From NCBI GenBank assembly GCA_964542055.1, contig CAZITB010000001.1, positions 1 through 55,158 on the forward strand: a stretch of DNA of 55,158 nucleotides, read 5' to 3'. The DNA comes from CAZITB01 sp964542055. GTDB taxonomy: Bacteria > Planctomycetota > Phycisphaerae > Sedimentisphaerales > CAMDDF01. Position numbers and translations under genes: made by a program. This document shows, piece after piece, positions 42,287-51,811 of this stretch. Under the pieces are notes generated by a model. It saw only the letters and a list, made by a program, of their open reading frames with translations. It had not been told where the DNA came from and made no database searches. Position 1 is the stretch's first letter; each line of letters starts with the position of its first letter.

Positions 42287-43465
42287 CTATTTGAAATTGG
42301 CTGCTGAACTAATCAGGTTGCAGAATTTGAGGCACGCTGGAGAGGGAATGGTGATGGAATTTTGACTTTGATCTAATCTGCCGGTTTCTTCGTCTATCCT
42401 AAAAATACTAACAGAGTCAGAACGTTCATTAGCAGTAAGCAGCCATTTTCCAGTCGGGTCGATGCCAAAATGACGCGGCCATTTACCTCCGCATGGCTGA
42501 ATTTCAATCAGTTTCAATATTCCACTGTCCAAATCGAGTCCAAAAACAGCTATGCTGTCATGTCCGCGATTAGCTGCATAAAGAAACTTGCCGGATGGAT
42601 GTACCTGGATTTCAGATGCATAACTTTGAGAAGTGTAATCCGACGGCAAAGTAGAAACTGTTCCAGTTTCGGTAAGCTGGCCTTCTGCATAGTTAAATGA
42701 GGTGATAGTGTTGTTAAGTTCGTTTATCAAATAAGCATACCTTCCGGATGGATCAAATGTAAAGTGCCTTGGACCGGAACCTGGCGATATTGGTACATAT
42801 GGTATTTTACCCGGATCGACTGTGCCGTTTACAGGATCGAAACTGTACTGAAAAAGTTTATCCTGACCCAGATCAGCAACAATAATATAATTGTTTTGCT
42901 GATCGAAATTTGCAGAGTGAATATGCGGACCTCTTTGACGATTGGGATCAATGCCTGACCCTTTATGCTGGATTACCTTTATCGCTTCTGACAAATCACC
43001 ATCTTTTTCAATAGAGAAAACAGCCATATTGCCCGAGGAATAATTGGAAACAACTGCATATTTGCCGGTGTTGTCTATCGCAATATGGCAGGGAGTTTGG
43101 CCGCAGGATGAAACCTTATTGATTAAGGAAAGACTGCACGTTTGTCTGTCTATGGAAAAGACACTTACTAACCCCTCTGGACCGCCGCCGCCTACAGCAA
43201 AGAGATACCGGCTATCGGAGTCGATGGCAATAAAATTCGGATTAGGCGATTCGATTGCTAATTGTAATTCACTGAATCGGCCATTTGCAGGATCGAACCT
43301 GCAATAATAAATACCTCCATTACTAGTGCCGAAATATAAAGCCGCTTCGCGGCCAATTGCAGGAGCTTTACCGCCAAAAATGGTTTGATAGAAAATAAAT
43401 ACCACAATTGAAACACTTACTATCGTAAAGCCAATTGCTAAATAGCTTTTAGTTTCATCTGTCAT
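42287..43465 (-). CDS. lactonase-type seven-bladed beta-propeller protein, membrane anchored
   Basis: The 392-residue protein has an N-terminal hydrophobic helix (AIGFTIVSVSIVVFIFYQTIF) that acts as an anchor or uncleaved signal. A 7-bladed propeller of the 6-phosphogluconolactonase (YbhE-type) family follows, with repeated blades such as PCHIAIDNTGKYAVVSNY, GPRHFTFDPSGRYAYL and WPRHFGIDPTGKWLLTAN. The extracytoplasmic location argues against a role in the cytosolic pentose phosphate pathway. A sugar-lactonase or binding role outside the membrane is more likely. It is monocistronic. Confidence 0.85.
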   Translation of the reverse strand: MTDETKSYLAIGFTIVSVSIVVFIFYQTIFGGKAPAIGREAALYFGTSNGGIYYCRFDPANGRFSELQLAIESPNPNFIAIDSDSRYLFAVGGGGPEGLVSVFSIDRQTCSLSLINKVSSCGQTPCHIAIDNTGKYAVVSNYSSGNMAVFSIEKDGDLSEAIKVIQHKGSGIDPNRQRGPHIHSANFDQQNNYIIVADLGQDKLFQYSFDPVNGTVDPGKIPYVPISPGSGPRHFTFDPSGRYAYLINELNNTITSFNYAEGQLTETGTVSTLPSDYTSQSYASEIQVHPSGKFLYAANRGHDSIAVFGLDLDSGILKLIEIQPCGGKWPRHFGIDPTGKWLLTANERSDSVSIFRIDEETGRLDQSQNSITIPSPACLKFCNLISSAANFK

Positions 43466-43957
43466 TTGAATTCCGTTCCCTTTTTCAAGTTTCCTTGGGG
43501 ACCGACATAGCGATCAGACCCCAATAAAGTTACAAATGAAGCAAATTGATTTACATAATTATACATCAGCATGTTTTCATAATAAACTATAAATAAAGAA
43601 ATTACAACTAAATGTTGCATAATCACTCTGAGCCAGATTCAATACTAAATATTACATGAACTGTAATTATTGGAAATCAGCGGAGAATAGATTGACAAAG
43701 TTGAAGCGTTGATTACTAATAGACCAGGCATCGGGCACCCCATGAAGCGTCTTTTCTGGATTTTGAAGTAAAATTTTCGGCTTAGATATCGAATTTTTTC
43801 TGTGAACGGTTACGAAGATTTTACCTTTAATTTTCTTGCAATACTGGCCGGGATTCAAAATTCCATTAATTTTAGCTTTGCTGCGAAACTTGGGTTAAGA
43901 CCATTTTTATTGTATAATCACGCGATTAGCAGGGTAACATGATCCGGATGATGAAAT
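43466..43957. other. intergenic stretch of 492 bases without a supported gene
   Basis: Only an unconvincing 63-codon frame (43667-43858, minus strand) is open, with no ribosome binding site or family resemblance. The minus strand just downstream of the GAF-PAS gene was checked for leftover histidine-kinase sequence and none was found. No RNA gene or repeat was recognised. Confidence 0.5.
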
Positions 43958-45019
43958 TTATTGAATTTTCTTTTGGCGTTCCAACTCATTATAAGCCATT
44001 TCTAAACGCCAACTTCTCTCTTGAAGTCTTTTTTCCAGTTCATCGTTGAATATCTGCAATTGACGTTCAAGCTCTTTACGTTCGGATATATCCACATCAA
44101 TACTAAACAAAACAGGCTCTTCGCCCGGCGTACAAACTGCTGTATGAACTGAATACACTTGAACTTTTTCACTATTCTTATTCACTAGCTCAAGTTCATG
44201 AGAAGAAAAAAAACATCCCGATCTATTGGCCTGTTTTCCTGCTTCTAAGCATTCTTTAAATAAAGGTTTCAAACTTTCGGGAACGATCAGATCAGCGATA
44301 TTTTTACCAAGTACCTCACTTTCATGATACCCATATAAGTTTTCATTTGCCTTATTCCAATATAGAATTTTTCCCTGAGTATCAAATCCCTGAACCGCCG
44401 CGGGCAAGCTGTCCAAAATGGTTTTAAACTTTTCCTGACTTTTTTTAAGTTCCCGCTCTATATTCAGTCTGTGTATTGCCTGAGTTAAGCCTGCCGCAGC
44501 AGTTTTAAGATAATCGATTTCATCCTCTCGCCAGGGTCTATCTTCGCTGCAATTATCGAATCCTATAAAGCCAAAGAGTTCCTGTTTATAGATCAACGGC
44601 AGCACAAGCAAACTTTTAATTCCTTGCGGTTCCAAATATCTCCGTTCTGAATCCGGAAAGCTCAACACTGACCCTTGTATAATTCCACCTTTAAAAAGAA
44701 TATCACACCATCGAGGTACAGACTCTTCAAAAGGCATATTTTGAAGTTCGGGGTTATCAATTTGAGGGTCGATACCCTCATTACACCATTCACCTGTTTG
44801 GCTCAAAAGCAATTTGCCTTTTTTATCTCTACTATTCAGAAAAACATATACCCTGCTCGTACCCGAAGCCTTGCCTAAACAAGCCAGGTATTCATTGTAG
44901 GGAATTTCATTTTCTACTCCCAACAGAATGTACGCAGCTTCGCTTAGCCCCTCTAGGTAACGTGTCTTTGTCTCAAATTTAAGACCCTGTAAATTTGCAA
45001 AATCCTTTGTTTTTTCCAT
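43958..45019 (-). CDS. GAF-PAS sensor protein without output domain
   Basis: The 353-residue cytosolic protein has a GAF domain (about 20-190, ending GFIGFDNCSEDRPWREDEIDYL), a PAS domain (about 200-320, with FKTILDSLPAAVQGFDTQGKILYWN and LFSIDVDISERKELE), and a terminal coiled coil (ELEKRLQERSWRLEMAYNEL). In relatives this coiled coil usually leads into a histidine kinase or GGDEF domain, but here it ends. It may be a truncated kinase or a true single-domain sensor that binds a partner. AGG and GGG purine runs precede the ATG. Confidence 0.82.
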   Translation of the reverse strand: MEKTKDFANLQGLKFETKTRYLEGLSEAAYILLGVENEIPYNEYLACLGKASGTSRVYVFLNSRDKKGKLLLSQTGEWCNEGIDPQIDNPELQNMPFEESVPRWCDILFKGGIIQGSVLSFPDSERRYLEPQGIKSLLVLPLIYKQELFGFIGFDNCSEDRPWREDEIDYLKTAAAGLTQAIHRLNIERELKKSQEKFKTILDSLPAAVQGFDTQGKILYWNKANENLYGYHESEVLGKNIADLIVPESLKPLFKECLEAGKQANRSGCFFSSHELELVNKNSEKVQVYSVHTAVCTPGEEPVLFSIDVDISERKELERQLQIFNDELEKRLQERSWRLEMAYNELERQKKIQ

Positions 45020-45087
45020 CCCTTTTCCTCTGAACCAAATATTGATTTCAATTCTTATATCAAAAATAAACTGAAAATCAAGGCTTT

Positions 45088-46092
45088 CTATAACTTTCGA
45101 ATCAAAAGATAAATAAAGAAAACTCCACCTGTAAGAGCCGTTATTATTCCTGTAGGCATCTCGCTTGGCGATATAACAATCCGGGCAAAAGTATCACAAC
45201 TGACCAAAAACCCCCCGCCAATCAAAAACACTCCCGGCAATATGATCCTGTGGTCGTAACCTGATATCCGTCGGATAATGTGGGGAACCAGCAGCCCAAC
45301 AAAAGCAATCGGCCCTGCAGCTGAAACTATGCTGGCTGTCGCGACCGAACCGGCTGCAAAACAAATCAAGTGAACAGACTTGACATCAACTCCATGTCCT
45401 TTGGCCATTTCTTCACCGAATGAAAGGTGATTCAAAACATTTGTCTGCATAAAAAGCAATCCAACACTTGCTATCAAAATCGGAAGTATTACCGCAATTT
45501 GCTTATATCCAACCACGTCCAGGGACCCCATCGTCCACCGGTCCATTGAAACAAGCAAATTGGGTTCAGCCAGGTAACGTATTAAAAGCAAAAACGCGCT
45601 GCTGAGTATCCCGATTGTAACACCTGCCAAAAGCAGCGACGTCATTGAAACCCCGCCGGGCTTTTTGGCAATGTAATAAATGAAAACCATCGTAATGCCC
45701 GCCCCGACAAAAGCAAAAAGCTGAACCGATGAAAAAAAAGCAATGTTGAAAGCAAAAATATCAAAGGCTATACTCAAATAAGCACCTATGGCAGCTCCGC
45801 CGGTTATTCCTAATGTATAGGGCGTAGCAAGGGGATTCCGCAAAATTGCCTGAAAAACCGCACCAACCAGGGCGAGTGTTCCGCCAGCTAAAAAACCAAG
45901 CAGCACACGCGGCAAACGTAGGTTGAAAAATATTCTTGAATCTATATTTTCCTGGCCCTCTGAAAGGAAGCTCTTTATGTTTCCAATGTTTATTGCTTCA
46001 CTGCCGATAAACGGTGAAATACAAATAACTGCAAGTGTTATCAAAAAATAGATCGAAAGATGGACCACAAATTTATTCCTGATCTTATTCAT
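45088..46092 (-). CDS. btuC: ABC permease of BtuC/FecCD type (vitamin B12 or siderophore uptake)
   Basis: This permease has about ten membrane helices and the family segments LRLPRVLLGFLAGGTLALVGAVFQAILRNPLATPYTLGI and VGLLVPHIIRRISGYDHR. The latter carries the coupling helix for the ATPase. The ATG at 46092 has GAGG 8 bases upstream and is preferred over a GTG at 46101. It overlaps the ATPase gene. The substrate is assigned as cobalamin by the binding protein's pattern; iron-siderophore is the alternative. Confidence 0.87.
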   Translation of the reverse strand: MNKIRNKFVVHLSIYFLITLAVICISPFIGSEAINIGNIKSFLSEGQENIDSRIFFNLRLPRVLLGFLAGGTLALVGAVFQAILRNPLATPYTLGITGGAAIGAYLSIAFDIFAFNIAFFSSVQLFAFVGAGITMVFIYYIAKKPGGVSMTSLLLAGVTIGILSSAFLLLIRYLAEPNLLVSMDRWTMGSLDVVGYKQIAVILPILIASVGLLFMQTNVLNHLSFGEEMAKGHGVDVKSVHLICFAAGSVATASIVSAAGPIAFVGLLVPHIIRRISGYDHRIILPGVFLIGGGFLVSCDTFARIVISPSEMPTGIITALTGGVFFIYLLIRKL

Positions 46093-46882
46093 TAATGGCA
46101 CCTCTTTTCAAAGGCAAAACAATCGGCGTTCCACTAACAGGATGATTGCTGACATAAACATTGCCCGGATAAATCTCGTCAAGCGTTTGCTTGTTTATAA
46201 CTTCCTCAACGCTGCCTGTCTTTGCGATCTTACCATCTTGAACAAGCATCAATCTATCACAAAACATCCCAGCCAGATTCAAATCATGCGTTACCGTTAC
46301 TATCGACAAACCCTCCCGGCTCAGCTTACCCAGCAGTTCAAAAAATAAAACCTGGTGATGCATATCCAATCCGGTTGTCGGCTCATCAAGAACCAGAATT
46401 TCCGGGTTCTGGCACAAAACACTGGCAAGCAAAACTCTTTGCTTCTCACCGCCGCTCAACTGATTCAAGTACCGCCCCGCATACTTTTTTATCTCTGTCA
46501 GTTCCATGCTGCGATGGATCTGCTCCAAGTCATTTTCACCCAGAAAACCCATACCCTCAAGATAAGCATACCGGCCCATCGCCACAACTTCTTCAACCTT
46601 GTAATTGAACACACTTTCAACACTTTGCGGAAGATAACCCAATACTCTGGCGATATCTCTACGGCTGACAGCACTCATATTTTCATTTTTTAAAACGATC
46701 TGCCCTTTGTCTGCCTTCAATATTCCGCCAGCCAGTTTTACAAATGTGCTCTTACCAGAACCGTTAGGCCCTACTATTCCCACAAACTCCCCTTCTTCGA
46801 TTTCAAAGCTGACCGGTCCCATGCTCCAATCACTGCGCTGATAACTGTATTCAACATTTTTAACTTTTAAAATTTTATTCAT
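46085..46882 (-). CDS. btuD: ABC ATPase of BtuD/FecE type
   Basis: The 265-residue ATPase has Walker A GPNGSGKSTFVK, Q-loop LGYLPQSV, signature LSGGEKQRVLLASVL, Walker B ILVLDEPTTGLD and the His switch TVTHDLN. It powers the BtuC-type permease downstream and overlaps both neighbours by 8 bases each, so the three genes form one coupled transcript. Confidence 0.9.
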   Translation of the reverse strand: MNKILKVKNVEYSYQRSDWSMGPVSFEIEEGEFVGIVGPNGSGKSTFVKLAGGILKADKGQIVLKNENMSAVSRRDIARVLGYLPQSVESVFNYKVEEVVAMGRYAYLEGMGFLGENDLEQIHRSMELTEIKKYAGRYLNQLSGGEKQRVLLASVLCQNPEILVLDEPTTGLDMHHQVLFFELLGKLSREGLSIVTVTHDLNLAGMFCDRLMLVQDGKIAKTGSVEEVINKQTLDEIYPGNVYVSNHPVSGTPIVLPLKRGAINE

Positions 46883-47789
46883 CGAATGCCTCTGGATGTA
46901 TCATCCGCGCTAAAACTTCGGCAGCTTCGCCCAGTCTCGGACCCGGCTTTAAAACCAGATCGGCATCAGGAAAATAAATCCTGCCCTTTACAACCGCAGG
47001 GATTTCCTGGAGCTTTTGCCATTGATTAACAAACCGCTGCCTCATTTGTTTATCGAAACCTTCCATGCTCCGAGGCTCGATTATTACTTCCGGTTTTCGG
47101 ACCAGTAAACTTTCCTTCGATATTTTCGGGTAAGATATTTTTAGATCACCAAAGACATTTTTCCCGCCAGCTATCTCGATCAGATTATTAAGATGAGTCC
47201 CCCCCCCGACTGTTGACAAACTCGCCAGTGAATCATCCGAACGGAAAAATGACAGAAAAACTTTCGGCCTCTCAAGCCCTGCAACCTTTGCCTGAACTCG
47301 GCCAAGCTGCTTTTTTATATCAGCAGTTAACTTGCCTGCTTTCTCAACAGCCCCCAAACGTTTTCCCAAAACCGCAATATCTTTATAAAGCCCTTCAACA
47401 TCATACATGTCCAGCCGCAGAACTTCTATCTCATTTCGCCTGCAAAATTCACTAATCTTATCATTGACCCCCATAATTATTACTACATCAGGATTTAAAA
47501 CAGATATGCGTTCAAAATTAGGGTAAATTGAATCCCCAACCTGCAATTTGTCTTTTACCGCTTCGGGATAATTGCAAAAACCACTGACCCCCACCAGCTT
47601 TTCATCCTCTCCCAATGCAAAAATTACCTCTGCCGCCGCAGGCGAAAAAGTAATTACCCTCTCAACCACATCCATTTTCTCAAGTGTCGAACCTGCGTTA
47701 TCGCCTTCAAGACGCAATAAACCCGCCGATAGAATAACACCGACAAACGCTAAAAGGATAAACAAAAATAGCTGCTTACTGGTTTTCAT
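46875..47789 (-). CDS. btuF: cobalamin/iron-siderophore-type substrate-binding protein
   Basis: The N-terminal hydrophobic segment (LFLFILLAFVGVILSAGLL) exports or anchors the protein. The two-lobed BtuF/FhuD-type domain follows, with FSPAAAEVIFALGEDEKLVGVSGFCNYPE close to the BtuF pattern (SITE..ALG..LVGV..YCNYP). No lipobox is evident. The ATG at 47789 is chosen; a TTG lies three codons upstream. No cobalamin riboswitch fits in the 42 bases before the gene, so control must come from further upstream, with tsaE, or be constitutive. Confidence 0.82.
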   Translation of the reverse strand: MKTSKQLFLFILLAFVGVILSAGLLRLEGDNAGSTLEKMDVVERVITFSPAAAEVIFALGEDEKLVGVSGFCNYPEAVKDKLQVGDSIYPNFERISVLNPDVVIIMGVNDKISEFCRRNEIEVLRLDMYDVEGLYKDIAVLGKRLGAVEKAGKLTADIKKQLGRVQAKVAGLERPKVFLSFFRSDDSLASLSTVGGGTHLNNLIEIAGGKNVFGDLKISYPKISKESLLVRKPEVIIEPRSMEGFDKQMRQRFVNQWQKLQEIPAVVKGRIYFPDADLVLKPGPRLGEAAEVLARMIHPEAFDE

Positions 47790-47831
47790 AACCCGCAATT
47801 ATACAAACATTTGCAGCCAACTCAACCCAAT

Positions 47832-48278
47832 TTACAGTGCAAAATAATCCGGCAGATTTTCAAAAGTTATTTTCCGCCCTAATTCATCCACATGCTCCAG
47901 GCGTACGTCTATACATTCGATATCTTTTAGAACATTTTTGACCTTATCCGCCCACTCTACCACAACTACCGATCCCGGGCTGATCATATCATCGAATCCG
48001 AGCTTTTCGAAATCTTCCTCGCTGTCAAGCCGATAAGCATCTATATGGTAAATGTCAAACCTGCCCTCATATTCATTGACCAGCACAAACGTCGGGCTAT
48101 TGACAACATCGCCCTCAGTCACACCTGCCCCCAACGCAAGCCCTTTAATCAAATGCGTTTTGCCGGTTCCAAGATTACCCCGCAACGCCAGAACCTCACC
48201 CCCGCGCAACTGACCACCAATCTTCTTACCAACTTCAACCGTCTCACCCGGCGAATTCGTTATAACTTCAATTACCAA
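47832..48278 (-). CDS. tsaE: tRNA N6-threonylcarbamoyladenosine synthesis ATPase TsaE
   Basis: TsaE is the ATPase of the TsaBDE complex that makes t6A at position 37 of ANN-reading tRNAs. It has the P-loop LRGNLGTGKTHLIKGLALG, NSPTFVLVNEYEG, the HIDAYRLDSEEDFEKLGFDD motif and VVEWADKV. The start is TTG at 48278, supported by GGAG 7 bases upstream and no better alternative. At 148 residues it is complete. Confidence 0.92.
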   Translation of the reverse strand: MVIEVITNSPGETVEVGKKIGGQLRGGEVLALRGNLGTGKTHLIKGLALGAGVTEGDVVNSPTFVLVNEYEGRFDIYHIDAYRLDSEEDFEKLGFDDMISPGSVVVVEWADKVKNVLKDIECIDVRLEHVDELGRKITFENLPDYFAL

Positions 48279-48314
48279 AATTTACTCCATTTTTTTTGCT
48301 TTTAGTTCGCTTCT

Positions 48315-49694
48315 TTATGAAAGTTTTCTTTTCCAGAATGCGACTTGTTTTTTTGTCTGCTTTACTCCGCCCGCACCTTCGGTCTTATACTTTTTGACTA
48401 TACCAGCCGCGCCGAGATAATCATAAACGTCATCATCGATCTTATCAGAAAACTTTTTGAATTCCTCAATCGTCAAATCCGAGAGCCGTTTGCCTTTCTT
48501 TTCACATTTGGCAACCGCTGCACCGACTATCCCATGGCCCTGCCGAAACGGAACACCCTTGCTTACAAGATACTCCGCAAGTGCCGTCGCATCCAGAAAA
48601 CCTTCATCCATCCCCGCCAGAATCTTTTCAGCCTTAAATTCAGTATGAGCAACTATCCCTGCCGCAATCTCCAGACAAGCTGAAACCGTATCCCCCGCCC
48701 TGAAAACGTGCAATTTATCTTCCTGCATATCCCGATTATAAGTCGAAGGCTGCCCCTTAAGCATCGCAAGCATTGCCGCCAAACACCCAAGCACGCCCCC
48801 GCTTTTGCCCCGGATCAACTCCAGCATATCCGGGTTTCGCTTCTGCGGCATCATACTCGACGATGTACAATACTTATCACTTATCCGCACAAAATCAAAC
48901 TCGCTGGTCGAAAAGATAATAAAATCTTCCGCCAGCCGAGACAGATGAACCGCAATCATCGAGCAACAGAAAATAAATTCCGCGCAAAAATCACGGTCAC
49001 TCATCCCGTCCATACTGTTTCGCATTATATCGCTGAACCCAAGCCGCTTGGCAGTATTTTTCCTGTCCAGCCCAAGCGTAGAACCCGCAACAGCACCGCA
49101 ACCAAGCGGCGAAACGTTCATCATATCCCTGCAATTGGCCAGCCGGCAATAATCCCTCGCCAGCATCTCAACAAAACTCAGCAGATACCCCCCGACACTC
49201 ACCGGCTGAGCCCGCTGAAAATGCGTATAAGCAGGCATAACGTTATCAACATTAGCCTGTGCCAATTCAACAAGCGCCCGCTGCAAATTTTCGATCTTAC
49301 CCTGCAAACTGGCAATCTCATCACGCATCCAAAGCCGCATATCCGTCGCAACCTGGTCATTCCTGCTCCGCCCCGTATGCAGCTTCTTACCAGCATCGCC
49401 GATCTTCTTCACCAGCGCCGCCTCGATCGCCATGTGAATATCCTCATACACAATATCGAACTCAAACTGACCAGCCTCGATTTCCTTCCGTATTTCCACC
49501 AAGCCTTTCTCAATCGCCCCCGCTTCCTTGGCCGTCAATATCCCAACATCCGCCAGCATCGCCGAATGCGCGATCGACCCTTCAATATCATACTTATACA
49601 ACCGCTTATCATAAGAAAGCGACTCCACAAACCGCATCGCCATTTCATCGGGCCCGCCGCTTAGCCTGTGCTCCCAGCTTTTATCCTTAGCCAT
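48315..49694 (-). CDS. argH: argininosuccinate lyase
   Basis: ArgH splits argininosuccinate into arginine and fumarate. The 459-residue protein has the fumarase/aspartase superfamily signature GSSMMPQKRNPD (here SSSMMPQKRNPDMLE), plus EDIHMAIEAAL, TGRSRNDQVATDMRLWMRD and THFQRAQPVSVGGYLLSF. It runs with tsaE downstream. No other arginine genes are in the window. Confidence 0.96.
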   Translation of the reverse strand: MAKDKSWEHRLSGGPDEMAMRFVESLSYDKRLYKYDIEGSIAHSAMLADVGILTAKEAGAIEKGLVEIRKEIEAGQFEFDIVYEDIHMAIEAALVKKIGDAGKKLHTGRSRNDQVATDMRLWMRDEIASLQGKIENLQRALVELAQANVDNVMPAYTHFQRAQPVSVGGYLLSFVEMLARDYCRLANCRDMMNVSPLGCGAVAGSTLGLDRKNTAKRLGFSDIMRNSMDGMSDRDFCAEFIFCCSMIAVHLSRLAEDFIIFSTSEFDFVRISDKYCTSSSMMPQKRNPDMLELIRGKSGGVLGCLAAMLAMLKGQPSTYNRDMQEDKLHVFRAGDTVSACLEIAAGIVAHTEFKAEKILAGMDEGFLDATALAEYLVSKGVPFRQGHGIVGAAVAKCEKKGKRLSDLTIEEFKKFSDKIDDDVYDYLGAAGIVKKYKTEGAGGVKQTKKQVAFWKRKLS

Positions 49695-49715
49695 ATTATA
49701 TCCTTATATCAAAAA

Positions 49716-50033
49716 TCAATATCTAATCTTATAAAGCCCAACGATTCCAGCAACAATCATTGAAATAAAAAAAATCCGCCAGAATCCAAAGGGTTCCTTG
49801 AAAATCATAATTCCCAGTATCGCCGTTGCAACCGCACCGATTCCCGTCCAGACCGCATAAGCCGTACCAATCGCCAGATGCCTTAGCGAAATCGAAAGCA
49901 GATAAATGCTTATTGCCATTGTGATGAGGGTATAAACGCTGGGCCAGAATTTAGTAAATCCACAGCTTAGCTTGAGCCCAATGGCCCATGCCGCCTCAAA
50001 CAACCCTGCAATCAATAATATAATCCAACTCAT
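49716..50033 (-). CDS. SMR-family exporter, Gdx/SugE type
   Basis: This 105-residue protein has four membrane helices, with the conserved Glu13 in LFEAAWAIGLKLS followed by GFTKFWPS. That pattern is typical of the Gdx (SugE) guanidinium exporters rather than EmrE-type drug exporters. It would act as a dual-topology dimer exchanging guanidinium for protons. The 128 bases upstream were searched on the minus strand for guanidine riboswitch motifs and none were found. It lies 21 bases ahead of argH in the same direction. Confidence 0.87.
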   Translation of the reverse strand: MSWIILLIAGLFEAAWAIGLKLSCGFTKFWPSVYTLITMAISIYLLSISLRHLAIGTAYAVWTGIGAVATAILGIMIFKEPFGFWRIFFISMIVAGIVGLYKIRY

Positions 50034-50161
50034 AACGCCAAATCCATTACTAAAGCCATGATAATACGAAAAATCCCCCCAAATAACAACTTTTTTCCAG
50101 AGTACCCGATACTGAGCTTACATCAATGGTGCGTATTTCAAGGCAAGCAAGCGTGGATTCT

Positions 50162-51706
50162 TTAAAGTCTTTCGCTGACAGTCTTACGCATCAACTTCTC
50201 ATCTGCCCCCTGACCTGTGAAGTGTTTGTACTGCCCCAACCCCTGGTAAACAAACATTTCGACACCTGATATTGTTTTCGCTCCAACTGATTTTGCCTGT
50301 TTTAAAAGCCTGGTTTCCACCGGATTGTAAACAGTATCAAAAACGATCATTTGGTCATTCAAAACTTTTTCAGGTACCGGCGATTCATCCACATCCGGGT
50401 ACATGCCGACGCTGGTACAGTTTACAAGTATAGATGCGTCTATGTCCTCGATTTCATCTATGTCCGCGTACTTGCAAACGAACTCTTTAGCAAGTTTTTT
50501 CGCACGGGAAACTGTCCGGTTATAAATAGTAACTTTGGCCCCGCAATCAGTCAAAGCCGCGACAACCGCCCGACTGACTCCGCCAGCCCCGACAACTGCC
50601 GCCGTCTTATGCTCAAGGTAGCTTTTATTGCCCCCTGCCGCATTTACAATGGCATCAAGGGCTCCTTCATAATCGGTATTATAAGCACAAATTCTATCAT
50701 TGTAACCAATCGTTAATGTATTTACTGCTGCTATTTTGACCGCCTGGTCATCAACGAAGCCCCCGGTACTGCTTACGTAAACCATCGCATTTTCTTTATG
50801 CGGAATAGTTACACTAAAACCCTTGATGTCAAGCCACTGGCGATCTTTCAAAACTTCCATAAACTTATTGAATTCTACACTATCGCCTTTCAATAAAAAC
50901 GGCACATACACACCGTTATATCCGCTTGCCTCAAAACATCCATTGTGAATTGCCGGGCTCATTGAATGGCTTACGGGATTGCCGATAACACCGAAAACTT
51001 CTGTTTGAGGGTTAATTTTATCGAATCTATATATCTTTTTCATCTGATCGATGGTAACCTGGCCCGGGGCAGTCGTGTTATCATGATTTAAAGAGGCAAA
51101 ACAAACCAGGCAATCATATTTTTTAGCCAGAATTCGCGTCAACTCCCCTTCCTGTCCCATGGCAATAACTATAGCGTCACCCTCTTTGTTATGCAAAATA
51201 TCCAAACCTTCGAAACAATCGGAAATATGCCTGGGTTTATAGACAAGTTTTGGAACACAATCGGGATAAGCAAGCAGCATCCCGTCATATATTGCTTCGA
51301 TTTTTTTGAACGGCTTTTCAAAATCATGTGCTGAAAGTATCAAACGAGTTGAACTATGCTCCAGGGCATCCCTTAAAGCTATCTCAAATTTGTCTTTCAC
51401 AAAGTTTGCATATTCACAGTCAACAAAATCAGATCCCAATTTTATAGCATGCTCTAGAATATTCAATCGAAGTTTTTCCGAATAATCATGTGCCCCCCCC
51501 TCTGAAACATCCCTGCAGGTAACTATTATTTGTATATCTAACTTTTCAACCTGATTGTAAAGTTCTTCAAATTTTCCAACGGACAGATTTTCAATGTAAT
51601 CAGTGCGAAGCTCAACCATCTCGGCTCCGAGTACCACCGCCTTTTTGGCTTGTTCAAATGCCTTTTCAATTGTTTCTGCCGAAATCGGGACTGCCAGATA
51701 TGTCAT
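50162..51706 (-). CDS. aroDE: bifunctional 3-dehydroquinate dehydratase / shikimate dehydrogenase
   Basis: Two steps of the shikimate pathway in one protein of 514 residues. The N-terminal half is type I dehydroquinate dehydratase (VELRTDYIENL, LILSAHDFEKPF with the catalytic His, and the Schiff-base Lys in VPKLVYKPR). The C-terminal half is shikimate dehydrogenase (IGNPVSHSMSPAIHN, FSVTIPHKENAM, NTDYEGALDAI, VVGAGGVSRAVVAAL, VNCTSVGMYP). The frame is open to 51889, but ATG at 51706 starts the domain properly and has GAGG 6 bases upstream. Type I AroD fusions to AroE also occur in plants and chlamydiae. Confidence 0.93.
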   Translation of the reverse strand: MTYLAVPISAETIEKAFEQAKKAVVLGAEMVELRTDYIENLSVGKFEELYNQVEKLDIQIIVTCRDVSEGGAHDYSEKLRLNILEHAIKLGSDFVDCEYANFVKDKFEIALRDALEHSSTRLILSAHDFEKPFKKIEAIYDGMLLAYPDCVPKLVYKPRHISDCFEGLDILHNKEGDAIVIAMGQEGELTRILAKKYDCLVCFASLNHDNTTAPGQVTIDQMKKIYRFDKINPQTEVFGVIGNPVSHSMSPAIHNGCFEASGYNGVYVPFLLKGDSVEFNKFMEVLKDRQWLDIKGFSVTIPHKENAMVYVSSTGGFVDDQAVKIAAVNTLTIGYNDRICAYNTDYEGALDAIVNAAGGNKSYLEHKTAAVVGAGGVSRAVVAALTDCGAKVTIYNRTVSRAKKLAKEFVCKYADIDEIEDIDASILVNCTSVGMYPDVDESPVPEKVLNDQMIVFDTVYNPVETRLLKQAKSVGAKTISGVEMFVYQGLGQYKHFTGQGADEKLMRKTVSERL

Positions 51707-51811
51707 GAAAACCTCAAAAATAAATCTCAGATTAATATAGATTTTAACTTTCTCGATGGATATTTCCATTGAAAAATTGACTTTTTCGAAATGTTTTAGA
51801 TAATCATTTGT

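Noticed and set aside
43667..43858. Small 63-codon gene on the minus strand
   Set aside because: No ribosome binding site and no family resemblance, and it lies in an AT-rich gap.
47790..47831. Cobalamin riboswitch before the btuFDC genes
   Set aside because: The gap to tsaE is only 42 bases, too short for the ~200-base element, and no B12-box sequence is seen.
48708..49664. 318-codon open frame on the plus strand opposite argH
   Set aside because: argH is unmistakable on the other strand. The frame is rich in His, Arg and Pro and has no start signal.
50034..50161. Guanidine riboswitch before the Gdx-type exporter
   Set aside because: The minus strand was read for guanidine-I, -II (paired ACGR loops) and -III motifs. 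None fits.
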